From NCBI GenBank assembly GCA_964624075.1, contig CAZUWH010000005.1:51320-115319 (forward strand): a DNA stretch of 64,000 bases, written 5' to 3'. Every line of letters starts with the position of its first letter. Positions within the stretch are counted from its first letter, which is position 1. The translations under genes were made by a program, and so were the position numbers. The notes beneath the pieces were generated by a model. It had not been told where the DNA came from and searched no databases. It worked only from the letters and a program-made list of their open reading frames with translations. Positions 9,356-17,943 of this stretch are shown one piece after another. Origin of the DNA: CAZUWH01 sp964624075 (lineage in GTDB: Bacteria > Pseudomonadota > Alphaproteobacteria > Rhodospirillales > Rhodospirillaceae).

Positions 9356-11012
9356 CTATGCCGGTTCCGGCGCGGGGTGGCTCGGCGTGGTGGTGATATG
9401 GATGACCCGCGTCCGCGCCCGGCCCTCGCGGTCGAAGCCGATTTCGATGCCAATCTTGCGCAGGAAGGTCGCCGCCCGGCGCAGCCGGCCCGCGAGCGCC
9501 CTCGGGCTATCGAGCCAGGTCTTGGACTTGGCGACGCGATCGCCCGCCATTTCCCCAAGGGCACCCTGAAGCTCCAAGGCCGTTCCCGTCCACTCCGTCC
9601 GCGTCGCCATGATGGCGCGCACGGCGGCGGCGATCGGGTCGGCGTCGATCACGCCCTCCACTACCTCATCGCGGGTTGCCGCAATAGGCCGACCAGAAAG
9701 TGCCGGCGGGCCAGAGCGCCGTCTCGCACGCTGTGGCCTACAGCGTGCGAGACGGCCATGCGCGGCAGCTTTGGGAGATGTGTCTCGGGCAAGCGCTTTA
9801 AGCCCTCGACCACCGCGTCGGGCAGAACGCCCAGGATGTGCGCGGGCGCTCGGCCTCGAACGCCGCCCAGAGTTCGGCTTCCGGCCGGCAGCGCTCCTCT
9901 GGGATCAGCTTCAGCGTCAGGAACACCGCGCGATTGGCGAGATCGGGCCGGGTCACGTGTCCTCTATGCCGTTCAGGATCACAGGCCGGGCGGCGTCGAA
10001 TAGTACCTCATCCTGGTCTGTGCACAACTAGCGCACCGCGAAGCCGCCGCCGGTGGCGAGTCGGCACAGCGTGTCGGAAATCCAGGTCGCGGTCCTCGCG
10101 CGGCAAGGCACGCAAGGTCGCGGTGTTAGGATCGAGCAGTGCCCGCAGGATCGCCGAGAAGGTCGACTTCGCCAATCCCTGTTCGCCCGACGGCACGATC
10201 ACCGGATAGGGACCGCGATTACGCAGGACAGCCAGCGCCCAGGCAACCACCAGGATGAAGTCAGTGTCGGACTGCACGTTGAGGAACGAGCACAGCGTCT
10301 TGACCGATCCGCCCGGCACCGGAATCGCCAAGGGCAGCATCCCCGACGCGTGGCGGAAGCGCACCGGCGGATTGTCGATGACCTGCCAGCCGGCGGCGTC
10401 GATCTCGACCGCACGCCACGTCTCGTCGCCGAGATCGAGGTAGAGCTTGCCGTCGAGCCCACCGACGCGGACATGGACGACGCGCTCGGGTGCATCGAAA
10501 TGCGCCTTGGCCTCGGTCACGTTCAGCGCCGATTGCAGCGCCTCCGAACTTGGTGCTCCCCGCGTCATCTCGAAGAAACAGCGCGCCAGCCAGCGGCGAA
10601 AGCCCTTGGCACGGATCGGCCATGTCTCGCGCTGGCCGTTGATATCGAGATCGGCGAAGCCAGTTCCATCCGGGGCGTGGAACAGTTCGGTGGTCTGCGC
10701 GAGGTCAATCAGGATGTCGGCCTGCGTCGATCCGCGCCCGCCCATGTCCCCGCTTTCCTCGGCGATGGCTTCATCGAGCGCCGTGACGCGGCAACCGGAC
10801 TTCTTCAGTTGCGAGCGCAGCTTCTCGAAGGCGGCGGCGCGATCATTCTTCTTCAGCGCCGCGAGCCGCTCCAGCACTTCGGGCATGAAGGCCGCGCCGG
10901 GATCGGCCGCCGACTTCTCGACCAAGTCGTCCAGAGGGTCTGGAATGTCCTCGGCTGCTACAATGGCTTCGGCGATCAGGTTCTCGGCTTCGTTCGGGAG
11001 GTTGTCGTTCAT
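9356..11012 (-). pseudogene. Mobile-element ATPase/helicase-primase-like protein, broken
   Basis: The start MNDNLPNEAENLIAEAIVAAEDIPDP is followed by about 300 codons that stay open: FHAPDGTGFADLDINGQRETWPI, WRAVEIDAAGWQVIDNPPVRF, a Walker A-like SGEQGLAKSTFSAILRALLD and LRALPREDRDLDF. A deletion or frame change near 10085 follows. FAVR-x-LCTDQDEVLFDAARPVILNGIED can be read around a TAG at 10028-10030 (Gln expected). The C-terminus at 9356-9661 reads WTGTALELQGALGEMAGDRVAKSKTW and ends with VIHITTTPSH. The protein type is the DUF3631/phage primase-associated ATPase of integrative elements, acting in element DNA replication. It is not functional here. Confidence 0.75.
9718..9756. repeat. Perfect 17-bp inverted repeat inside the ATPase remnant
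   Basis: The arms 9718-9734 and 9740-9756 are perfect complements around a 5-base loop (GGCCT). One arm encodes the conserved-looking TACETA segment. The other arm replaces what should be coding sequence, so it looks like a template-switch copy of the first. Confidence 0.8.
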
Positions 11013-11900
11013 CGCACGCCCTCCTCCGTGCAGGGCGCGCGGCCCGGCAACATGTCGTTGAAATCCTTTCCTTGCGGTGGGCGAGCAATACGCACGCGCC
11101 GGCCCTGGCGCTTCCAGCGCAGCGCACAATCTTGTGCAGCCGCCTCGCCGGCCTTATCGCCATCGGCCAGCACGATCACGTCCCGCACATCCTTTGGCAG
11201 ATCGAGAGCGCGCAGCCCGGAGGTCGAAAGTGCCGCCCAGGCTGGATGGCCGGTCGCCATTATGGCGGCAAGGCAGGTCTCGATGCCTTCCCCGATCATG
11301 AGCACGTCGGTCGGATCGGCGAGGCGCACGGCGCCGCCACGGCACGGGCCGAGCATCATCTTCTGCGGATCGGCGGGCGCTTCTCAGCTGCCATTGCGGG
11401 CGACGAAGGTCCGATGGATCGCGATCGGCGTTCCGTCCGCGCCGTTCGTCACCAGCGCCGGCCAGATGCCACCCGAGGGATGCTTTAGGCCAGAATGGAA
11501 GCGGAGCGCGTCAGGCGGCGGAAGACGTATCCTGCGCGCAGCGAGATAGGTCTCAACCGGTGTTCCCTGTGACGGCTTTGCCGACTGCCAGATGGCAAGC
11601 GCGATCTCGCTGCGCCTGGCGTCATCTTGATCCAGCTTACGCTCGGCAAACGTGTGGCGCGCCGGGCGTGATAGCGAGCGCGGACCCTTCTCGGTCCATA
11701 GACCGCACGTCCTCAGCGCATTGATGACGTGCTCCTGGTCGCACCCAGCGTGGCAGCGCACCAGCACTTTGATGTCGTCGGCGTCCCGGATCGAGAGACT
11801 CGGCGTGCGGTCGTCATGCGCCGGGCACCTTGCCGTCCAGCCCGCCGCGCCCCCCAGCCTTCCGCCCGCCGAGGGCCTTGGCGATGGTTTCAGCAGTCAT
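11009..11900 (-). pseudogene. Toprim/zinc-type primase of a mobile element, broken
   Basis: ATG at 11900 starts MTAETIAKALGGRKAGG; the frame is lost in a G run. Another frame (11384-11767) continues with LVRCHAGCDQEHVINALRTCGLW, a remnant of the zinc-finger region, and TPVETYLAARRIRLPPPDALRFH. That frame stops at a TGA near 11384. The Toprim part at 11009-11359 (LMIGEGIETCLAAIMATG, VIVLADGDKAGEAA, PQGKDFNDML) has the Glu and Asp-x-Asp metal residues. The domain order matches DUF7146/Toprim primases that make primers for phages and integrative elements. The first codon overlaps the stop of the small gene upstream (ATGA), showing an old operon. Confidence 0.8.
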
Positions 11901-12145
11901 GGCGCGCCTCCCCGCCGTTGGAGGCGTCGGGCTTGCCGGTATCGTTCGCTGGGGACGGCATCTCGGGCCCGCGACCATTCGGCCAGGATCGAGAAGAAGC
12001 CCGTGATGTTCTCGGCGATCTGCCGGGCGTCCTCGCGGCTCAGATCACGACCGAGGCGCGGTTGCCAGACCTAGCGGGTGCGCCCGACTAGTTCGTCTTT
12101 CAGGTTGTCGTTTGCTGCATGCGATGGTTTCACCGAAGACCTCAT
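11897..12145 (-). pseudogene. Small island hypothetical, 82 codons with one in-frame TAG
   Basis: An ATG at 12145 (MRSSVKPSHAANDNLKDELVGRTR) is in the same frame as VWQPRLGRDLSREDARQIAEN, ITGFFSILAEWSRARD and the TGA at 11897-11899, interrupted only by TAG at 12071-12073. The stop overlaps the primase ATG by four bases. I recall this protein upstream of primases in other islands; its function is unknown. If the amber were suppressed or an error, the gene would be whole. Confidence 0.6.
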
Positions 12146-12270
12146 GGGCGGTTCCTCGCCGCTCCGTGCTCCTGGCCTCCAGTCTCGGAATCCCACCGAT
12201 GACACTGGACCTTGATGTGATTTGCATCTCGGGCGTCCCCATCGCAGGGACCGCCGCCTTCAGAGCCGCA

Positions 12271-12489
12271 TCAGCGCGGCAGTCCTTCCTCGGGGATGGT
12301 GAACTTGTGTGACTTGCCGGCGCTGATCACGAGTTGGCGCTTGCCGCTGGGCCCGATTTCGCAGCCGATGGAACAGTCGAAGAAACCGTGGCGCAGTCCT
12401 TCCACCACGACCTTTTCGAGATGCGCGAGCGCTTCGGCGATTTGGCCGCGATGCGCGCGTGCAGCAGGGGAAATTAGAGCATCACGCAT
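12271..12489 (-). CDS. Conserved island hypothetical, 72 aa
   Basis: The intact frame reads MRDALISPAARAHRGQIAEALAHLEKVV, then VEGLRHGFFDCSIGCEIGPSGKRQLVI, then SAGKSHKFTIPEEGLPR. It suggests an N-terminal helix followed by beta strands, a compact alpha/beta protein without membrane segment or obvious catalytic residues. Its ATG lies inside the end of the DUF5659 gene (8-base overlap), so the two are translationally coupled. Function unknown; it belongs to the replication/accessory block of the decayed island and is one of its few unbroken genes. Confidence 0.6.
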   Translation of the reverse strand: MRDALISPAARAHRGQIAEALAHLEKVVVEGLRHGFFDCSIGCEIGPSGKRQLVISAGKSHKFTIPEEGLPR

Positions 12490-12748
12490 TGTGCATCAGA
12501 GACTTAACATTCTTGATGATTGTTGAGAACGTCAGCAGTGGGACCGCAGCGCCCTGGCCGTGAAATGCCAGTACGTCATCGCGGCGCGTCGGGCGATCAC
12601 GGAAGATGAAAACCTTGCGCCGGCCTTCGGCGCGCAGGTCGATGAGATCGTAGCCGGTGCAGCGTAGAAAGCAGGCCAGGTAGAAGTCGCGCGTCTCGAA
12701 CGCAGCTTCGTCGCTCGCTACGCCCTTGTTTGCCTGTCCAGTTGACAC
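12482..12748 (-). CDS. DUF5659 domain protein, 88 aa
   Basis: The frame contains the family-like core FETRDFYLACFLRCTGYDLIDLRAEGRRKVFIFRDRPTRRDDV with the aromatic and charged pattern I associate with DUF5659, a small domain found in phages and integrative elements. The length is normal for the family. No catalytic role is known. It overlaps the following small gene by 8 bases and lies 23 bases after the ImmA/IrrE remnant. I see no damage. Confidence 0.65.
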   Translation of the reverse strand: MSTGQANKGVASDEAAFETRDFYLACFLRCTGYDLIDLRAEGRRKVFIFRDRPTRRDDVLAFHGQGAAVPLLTFSTIIKNVKSLMHNA

Positions 12749-12771
12749 TTCACGTTCTCCTTAAAAAATGG

Positions 12772-13543
12772 TCAGACCGCTGTGTTGAACGACCGCTGGC
12801 GCGGAACCTCTCGGTGCAAGAGACCGATCCGCTCCAACCGAATGCGTGTCGAGACCATGGAAACCAGGAACTTTTCGGTGAAAGGTCGGACGAAATCATT
12901 GAGCGCTTCGTCGTCCCGCTGTTGATCGAATGCCCGGAAGGCTGTCGCGATCTCGCCGTTAGCGCCTTCGAGAAAAGAAAAACGATTTTTGCGCTTCAGG
13001 ATACGTGGATTGGTATTTCCGAAACGCTCGCGCCAAGCGGCAATCAACAGATTCCTGGGCATCAGCAAGCTCGACGCATACCAATCGGCCTGCAATTCGA
13101 TACGCTCCTTGGCCTGGCTGGATCGACACACGACAGAGGGCGGGGTCGGTTGGCTAAACAGGGAGTTCTTGCGCCGGGTCTTTGGCGAACAGACTGCGAT
13201 GCAGTCGCCAATGTCCGCCACCCTCATGCGCTAGCGTGAAACGATATCGCCCCTCTTTGAAGGCGTTCTCCTCCGGGTCGAGGCTTTCGTCGATGACGAT
13301 GCGGCGCTCGTCGAATATGATCGCTCCGAGGGTATCGGCATCGCCTTCGGGATCACGCGGAACGCCGAACATACGATGCGTGTCGTCGAACTCGATGCCG
13401 AGCTTCAGGTGTTTCTCGACGATATCCTCGATAGGGATCGGTGGCTTGATTATGACGCAACGCGCCTGAGTGAACTCGACCAGCAGCGCCGCCGCATCAC
13501 GCTCGATCTATTCCTCGGAAAGGTAGGGCACAAACTTCGCCAT
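12772..13543 (-). pseudogene. ImmA/IrrE-type metalloprotease, broken
   Basis: ATG at 13543 begins MAKFVPYLSEE, then an in-frame TAG (13508-13510) where Glu fits. The frame resumes with IERDAAALLVEFTQARCVII, DIVEKHLKLGIEFDDTHRMFGVPRDPEGDADTLGAIIFDERRIVIDESLD and the zinc site region RFTLAHEGGGHWRLHRSLF. A frame change near 13165 leads to NSLFSQPTPPSVVCRSSQAKERIELQADWYASSLLMP. ImmA/IrrE proteases cleave the repressor encoded beside them and so trigger excision or stress responses. Here the partner XRE gene directly upstream is intact while the protease is not, so induction by cleavage would be lost. Confidence 0.85.
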
Positions 13544-13613
13544 CACGCCGTCATCCTCATCTGCATCGTCGAAATCGCGGTCTATTCCGTCACTCGTCTT
13601 TCGGCTTCTGTGC

Positions 13614-13943
13614 CTACCGGGCCAGCTGGATGATGTCGTCGGCCGTCAGACCCTTGGTGGTCCGCAGGAGCGCCGCTAGTTCGACTGGCTGGCGCTTGAT
13701 GATGTCCGAGATGTCGGTGGACACCCGCCCGGCCCGCGCCAGCAGGTCGTCGGCGTCGCATTCGATGATCTTGGCGATTGCCTTCACCTTGTCCTCGGCT
13801 GGCGGTGGGAACTCGTCCCGCTCGACCTTCGAAAGGTAGGTCGGGCTGACCCCGATCATCTTCGCCATCTCGCGCAAACCGATCTCCTTGCGCTCTCGCT
13901 CACGGCGGATGAATGCCCCGAACTTCTCCATGGCACCAGTCAT
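13614..13943 (-). CDS. XRE-family helix-turn-helix repressor, 109 aa
   Basis: The N-terminal HTH reads FGAFIRRERERKEIGLREMAKMIGVSPTYLSKVERDEFPPPAEDKVKAIAKII, a classic XRE fold with the recognition helix around SPTYLSKVE. The C-terminal 35 residues form a short helical tail. ATG at 13943 or 13928 (MEKFG) could be used. The position directly before an ImmA/IrrE remnant is the standard pair that controls ICEBs1-like or phage-like elements. The frame is intact. It probably represses genes of the island; its regulatory partner is broken. Confidence 0.8.
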   Translation of the reverse strand: MTGAMEKFGAFIRRERERKEIGLREMAKMIGVSPTYLSKVERDEFPPPAEDKVKAIAKIIECDADDLLARAGRVSTDISDIIKRQPVELAALLRTTKGLTADDIIQLAR

Positions 13944-14150
13944 TGCTTCTCACTCCCGTCTTCTGTTTAGGTGTCACGATACAATCGATTCGCGCCGAGC
14001 GTCAACTGTCCGCTAAACATTGGTCAGCGGGCGTCAGGCGGGGAGCCGCATCTCCCGGATTTCCTCAAGAACGCGCCGAAAATCTGGTTTGGACGCAAGG
14101 CACATGGTTCTATAAGTGTTCAGGAATGGCATCATCATCTTGTGCTTGAA

Positions 14151-14349
14151 CTACAGGGTATAGCCGTCAAGGTTGTTGGGAATGGTTCCCATCCGGCGTT
14201 CCAGATCTAGATAGGCCTGCAACAGCGCCTCGGTGCGCAGGGTGTTGCTCTGCGGGTCCCAGAACCGTTCCGGTACTTGCGAGGGCCAGTTCCCGGTGTT
14301 GCCGCCGGGACGGGAAATCGTGGCAAGAAGGCTTGGTCATATCGGACAT
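14151..14349 (-). pseudogene. Small conserved hypothetical, frameshifted
   Basis: ATG at 14349/14340 begins MSDMTKPS. In a shifted frame the body reads TISRPGGNTGNWPSQVPERFWDP, then QSNTLRTEALLQAYLDLERRMGTIPNNLDGYTL, ending with TAG at 14151-14153. The body is clearly protein-like (amphipathic helix, conserved-looking ending). I do not know a function. A single frameshift near the fifth codon separates start and body. Confidence 0.5.
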
Positions 14350-14449
14350 CGATTGTCTCCATGGCATGAGGGTGGAAAGGTAGCCGTTCACAGCCCGCCT
14401 CGCGAAGTAGGCTTCTTCCAGTCACGACTGCGAGAGAGTTTATCACAAT

Positions 14450-14640
14450 TATGTTTAATTAGTTGTATAGCTACAACATACTGCACCGATCAAACCATTG
14501 GTTCCTGCTCCCCGCTTTCACATGGACAATCTTAACGGCAATTGTTGATGGTTGATGTGCCTGTTTACATGAGAAGAGAAAAATGGAGGAAAAATGGAGG
14601 AAAAATGGGAAGAGTGTTTGATGCCAACACGCGCGATCCC
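14450..14640. other. AT-rich boundary between island and prophage remnant
   Basis: Here the base composition drops sharply in GC. A 12-base unit (AAAAATGGAGGA type) is repeated near 14578-14605. No gene is called. Confidence 0.4.
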
Positions 14641-14647
14641 TGGCGTA

Positions 14648-15574
14648 TCATCTGGCTTGCGCACCGGTATGACGACAGCCGCAACAGGAGCCGCGCTCAC
14701 GACCCTGGTTCCTGCTGGAGCAGGAACTCTCCCATCTTGGGTTACGGATCAGTTCCCCCGGCACGCCAAAGGCCCGACCCAGCCAGCGCGCCGTGGCCTC
14801 GACATTCATGGTGGCCATGGCCTCCGGTCTCAGCCCGCCCATTGCCCCTAAGCCACGTCAGGGCATTTTGTGCTTCCTGATGGGCCTGCGCTTGGGCCAG
14901 GGGGGCCCGGTATTGGCAGATCCACCAGACGACCATCCACCCGCAGGTCGGGAATGTTTCCCCGTCGCCGCAGGATCGCGATCGCCCGCACCACTAGGGG
15001 TGTCGCAGTTCCAACGGCAAACGGCCATACGTAGCGCCCAGGATACGGGCCATTTCAGCGGCGCGTTCCAGAACATAAGTTGTTGTCATTCGTTATAAAT
15101 CAATCTAAGATATTAAATATGCCAAAATGTCATGATTTATACGTGTATTCAGACCAGTTAGAACAAGCTGGGAAATATCGAACCGACCCGGTGCCTCCAG
15201 CGGTGTAAGACCGGCTGAACCCACCGCCTTCGGAATGATGGTTCCGGGCACCAGCTTGATGTTAGCCGGGTTCAGGACATCGTCGTCATTGACCTGCCAG
15301 ATGCCGGTGACGGCAATGGTGGCGTTCTTCAGCACCAGTTCGACCAACCTTGTTGGCGGTCTTTCAGACTGGCGGCGAGTTACTCAGCCGCGTCGGCGGC
15401 GGTGCCGTCGAAGAGGAAATCATTTTCTCTGCTCCCTGCGGACGACTCGCTCCGGAGGCCTTCGCAGACAGGTAAGGCATAACCGTAGCACTCCTGCCAA
15501 TAGGCTTCCCAGGAAAGGCGGCGTTCCTTGGCTTTTTGATAACGTTTGAGAAACTGTTCAACGCTGTCGTCCAT
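14648..15574 (-). pseudogene. Phage head-to-tail connector (portal) protein remnant
   Basis: ATG at 15574 starts MDDSVEQFLKRYQKAKERRLSWEAYWQECYGYALP and ENDFLFDGTAADAAE, the typical N-terminus of podovirus-type connectors. After a large deletion the frame at 15105-15347 reads DDDVLNPANIKLVPGTIIPKAVGSAGLTPLEAPGRFDISQLVL. Further pieces are VLERAAEMARILGATYGRL, VVRAIAILRRRGNIPDL and MNVEATARWLGRAFGVPGELIRNP in changing frames. The connector forms the dodecameric ring at the capsid vertex through which DNA passes. At least 250 residues are missing, so this is only a marker of a former prophage. Confidence 0.8.
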
Positions 15575-15578
15575 GAGC

Positions 15579-15827
15579 TCATTCTCCAAGCAGGGTTTTG
15601 CCTTTTGCGAAGTTCGGCATGAGCAGGCCCAACAGCGAGGTGGTGATAAGGCCGGAACGACCGTGTCGTTGGCGCATCAGCAGATCCAGTCATTCCTGAC
15701 GTGTGGCCTCTTTGTCTGCAGTTGTCGCGGCTGCGGTTGATGCCGATGAAAGGGCGGGGGGAGGTGCGGCTGATGCGGAAGAGAACAGCCGTGGAGAGGA
15801 CAGCACGAATTCAAGGATGGCAGCCAT
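15579..15827 (-). pseudogene. Small phage protein upstream of portal, one in-frame TGA
   Basis: ATG at 15827 (MAAILEFVLSSPRLFSSASAAPPPALSSAS) shares one frame with LDLLMRQRHGRSGLITTSLLGLL and NFAKGKTLLGE, stopping at 15579. It is interrupted by TGA near 15690 where Trp would fit. Proteins ending in a TSxxG...KxLLGE pattern sit directly before connector genes in related prophages; their role is not known to me. Confidence 0.6.
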
Positions 15828-15829
15828 GA

Positions 15830-16238
15830 CGATGTTTCCTTTTTCGGCGCAAGTGACAAGAAACAGGCAGCCCGTCCTGCTGCGGGGAAAGGCCGGGCCG
15901 TTCATGGATTTCATGTAATCTGCTCAGAAAAAAGCCCACCGCCGAGAACGGTAAGCGCCAGGCATGGCTGGGGATATCGCTGCCAGCTTACGTAGCTGTG
16001 ATGTTCTATTCCTGTCAACTCTCTTTCTTCACATTGACTGGTATTTTTCCTTAACGGGTCAGAAGGCATTCAAGCCGGCCCCACAGGATGCGGACAATCC
16101 GGACGAAAGGAAAACCGGATCACCGTTTCAGGGAAACGCAACCGGAAGACAACACCATGTGCAACTGCGACGGTGTGACGATCGCGTGTGTGTGCAGCCC
16201 TAGGATCCATTTGATCGCCTTGACACAGGTCATAGGGG
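15830..16238. other. Prophage remnant spacer, no gene called
   Basis: The stretch holds short frames only. One is a 15-codon cysteine-rich peptide frame at 16157-16204 (MCNCDGVTIACVCSP), which I do not call a gene. Confidence 0.3.
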
Positions 16239-16487
16239 CTAGGGGCGCCGGACGCAAAGGGGGCGAAAAAAGGATGTCTCGACCACTGTCAAGCTATGTT
16301 GGCGATAAAGAACCGCAAGATCGGGTAGGATGCCGATCCCATACGCGGCCACGTCGGTGTAGTGAGACAAAGGATCAATAGTGACCCAGTGGCGGCCATC
16401 ACAAAGGGCAACAAAACAATGCCGGAAACCACGCTTGAGAAATCGTAGCCACCATAAATCTGTATTGTCACAAAAAACCACGAGCAT
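16239..16487 (-). CDS. Phage-type hypothetical protein, 82 aa
   Basis: The frame starts MLVVFCDNTDLWWLRFLKRGFRHCFVALCDGRHW and continues VTIDPLSHYTDVAAYGIGILPDL. The HCFVALxDGxxWVTxDPLxxxT pattern resembles small proteins coded near connectors and terminases of alphaproteobacterial prophages, a possible NlpC/P60-like or papain-like fold fragment with conserved Cys and His (inference). The C-terminus may be altered compared with relatives. It lies in the prophage remnant and is unlikely to act in a working phage. Confidence 0.5.
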   Translation of the reverse strand: MLVVFCDNTDLWWLRFLKRGFRHCFVALCDGRHWVTIDPLSHYTDVAAYGIGILPDLAVLYRQHSLTVVETSFFRPLCVRRP

Positions 16488-16585
16488 CCGCTGCTATGAG
16501 CGTATAACATCTTAATACGTGTTTCTGTCGTGATTATAACTCTCTTTAATCATCATGTAGGACTTCCGAAGCGATTCCAGCCTGA

Positions 16586-16949
16586 TCATAGCACGATGCT
16601 ATTGGTTCTGAGAACGGAGGTCAGCCGGTCCAGAGCATCATAAAAATAGCTGACATCTAGAGTTTCATCACTCAAAAATAGATCTAATCTGGATTAGACA
16701 CAGCCTATACCGTCCAAGAACCAGAAGGTGGAAGCGTTCGATTCGCCGCTGCCGTAACAACCTCATGACCGCCCGATGGATACCGTCGGGGTCACAGGAA
16801 CGGACGAAGTCATCGCTGGAATCGAATCGGGCTCCCTCCTGCCGCAAGATCTGACAGTGGTAGAACCAGAACCAGGCATCTTCGACAGTAATTAGAGGGT
16901 TATATTCCTTGTATGGTGCCGATTTCGGGGCGAATCGCTCGTGTTTCAT
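16586..16949 (-). pseudogene. Phage-type small hypothetical, frameshifted C-terminus
   Basis: The frame MKHERFAPKSAPYKEYNPLITVEDAWFWFYHCQILRQEGARF, then RSCDPDGIHRAVMRLLRQRRIERFHLLVLGRY, is strongly protein-like and matches a family of small prophage proteins I remember (function unknown). Near 16670 the frame slips. The true tail LDVSYFYDALDRLTSVLRTN is read in another frame and ends at TGA 16586-16588. The ribosome binding region is duplicated (see the repeat at 16951). Confidence 0.6.
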
Positions 16950-16950
16950 G

Positions 16951-16990
16951 GTTCTTTCCCCTTTTTCATCGTTCTTTCCCCTTTTTCATC
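16951..16990. repeat. 20-bp perfect tandem repeat at a gene start
   Basis: Two adjacent 20-bp units (GTTCTTTCCCCTTTTTCATC) lie directly before the ATG of the phage-type gene at 16949. On that gene's strand each unit carries a purine-rich Shine-Dalgarno-like run, so the ribosome binding region is doubled. Confidence 0.85.
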
Positions 16991-17105
16991 ATGACTGGGA
17001 GTGTTCCTGGAATATTCTTCTATGTTCCCCTGCATAGGACTGTCAAGGTGGATATAGGATATAGTTCCTAGTGCATCTGGTGCCATTTTGTAAGATACTG
17101 TTCCC

Positions 17106-17750
17106 ATGCTTAGGCACGCTGACATCTGGACTGCTATCGACTGTCTTGCCCGGGAATACGGACTGACGGCGTCGGGCTTGGCGCGCCGGTCTGGTCTTGA
17201 TCCCACCACCTTCAACAGGAGCAAACGCGTCAGCCGTGACGGCAAACTGCGTTGGCCTTCTACCGAAAGCATCGCCAAGGTGTTGGAAGCAACCGGTGCG
17301 ACGATAGAACAGTTTGTCAGCTATATCACCAGCGGAACCTCCCCGCTGCCGCTACGGCCTGCGCCGCGGAGCGTTCCGTTGATTGGTTTTGCCCAGGCCT
17401 GTGAACATGGTTATTTCGGCGATGCCGGTTATCCAAGCGGGACTGGCTGGGATGAAATTCCCTTTCCCGATCTCAATGACCCCCATGCCTATGCACTTGA
17501 GGTCAGTGGCGGCAGCATGGAACCGGTCTATCGCGACGGCGACCGGCTGATTATTTCGCCAGGCGGCAGTCTGCGCCGCGGTGACCGGGTGGTCGTGCGC
17601 ACAACCGAGGGCGAGGTGATGGTCAAGGAGCTGGTGCGCCGCACGGCAAAACGGGTTGAAGTGAAATCCCTCAATACCGCCCGCCCCGATCGTTCCTTCG
17701 ATGTCGAGGACATAAGCTGGATTGCCCGGGTCATCTTGGTCAGTCAGTGA
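17106..17750 (+). CDS. LexA/CI-like repressor, HTH plus S24 peptidase, 214 aa
   Basis: The N-terminus reads MLRHADIWTAIDCLAREYGLTASGLARRSGLDPTTFNRSKRV, an HTH with the recognition helix around DPTTFNRSK. The C-terminal S24 domain has the catalytic serine in VSGGSMEPVYRDGDRLI (about residue 139) and the lysine in EGEVMVKELV (about 177). Such proteins self-cleave during DNA damage, as LexA and phage CI do, or act as stable chromosomal regulators; this form is common in Rhodospirillales genomes. The frame is intact, 356 bases from the divergent prophage genes, so it may have been the prophage repressor or an independent host gene. ATG at 17106 is the only good start. Confidence 0.85.
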   Translation: MLRHADIWTAIDCLAREYGLTASGLARRSGLDPTTFNRSKRVSRDGKLRWPSTESIAKVLEATGATIEQFVSYITSGTSPLPLRPAPRSVPLIGFAQACEHGYFGDAGYPSGTGWDEIPFPDLNDPHAYALEVSGGSMEPVYRDGDRLIISPGGSLRRGDRVVVRTTEGEVMVKELVRRTAKRVEVKSLNTARPDRSFDVEDISWIARVILVSQ

Positions 17751-17943
17751 TGGGATTGCCATGATCTCGGTAAACCAATGGCTGGGAGTGGGAGCGGAAA
17801 AGAAGGGGAGCGCACCACGGCGCTTCCTTAGTGCTTCAGGCGCGAGCCCCCTTGGATCAAGGGCGTGATCTCTTTTCTATCGGGGAAGCGGGCAGGGGAG
17901 AAAGACAGGAACGACTTCTTTCTAAGGTCGCGCTGCGACCTGT
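17751..17943. other. Spacer between repressor and urease remnant
   Basis: No gene is called. The stretch contains a fragment resembling the dispersed repeat (CCCTTGGATCAAGGG near 17850). Confidence 0.35.

Noticed and set aside
10053..11549. Long plus-strand open frame of 498 codons opposite the ATPase and primase remnants
   Set aside because: It is a GC-rich shadow frame; the minus strand carries recognisable Walker A and Toprim motifs.
16157..16204. Cysteine-rich 15-residue peptide frame MCNCDGVTIACVCSP
   Set aside because: Too short, no binding site checked as convincing and no relative known to me.
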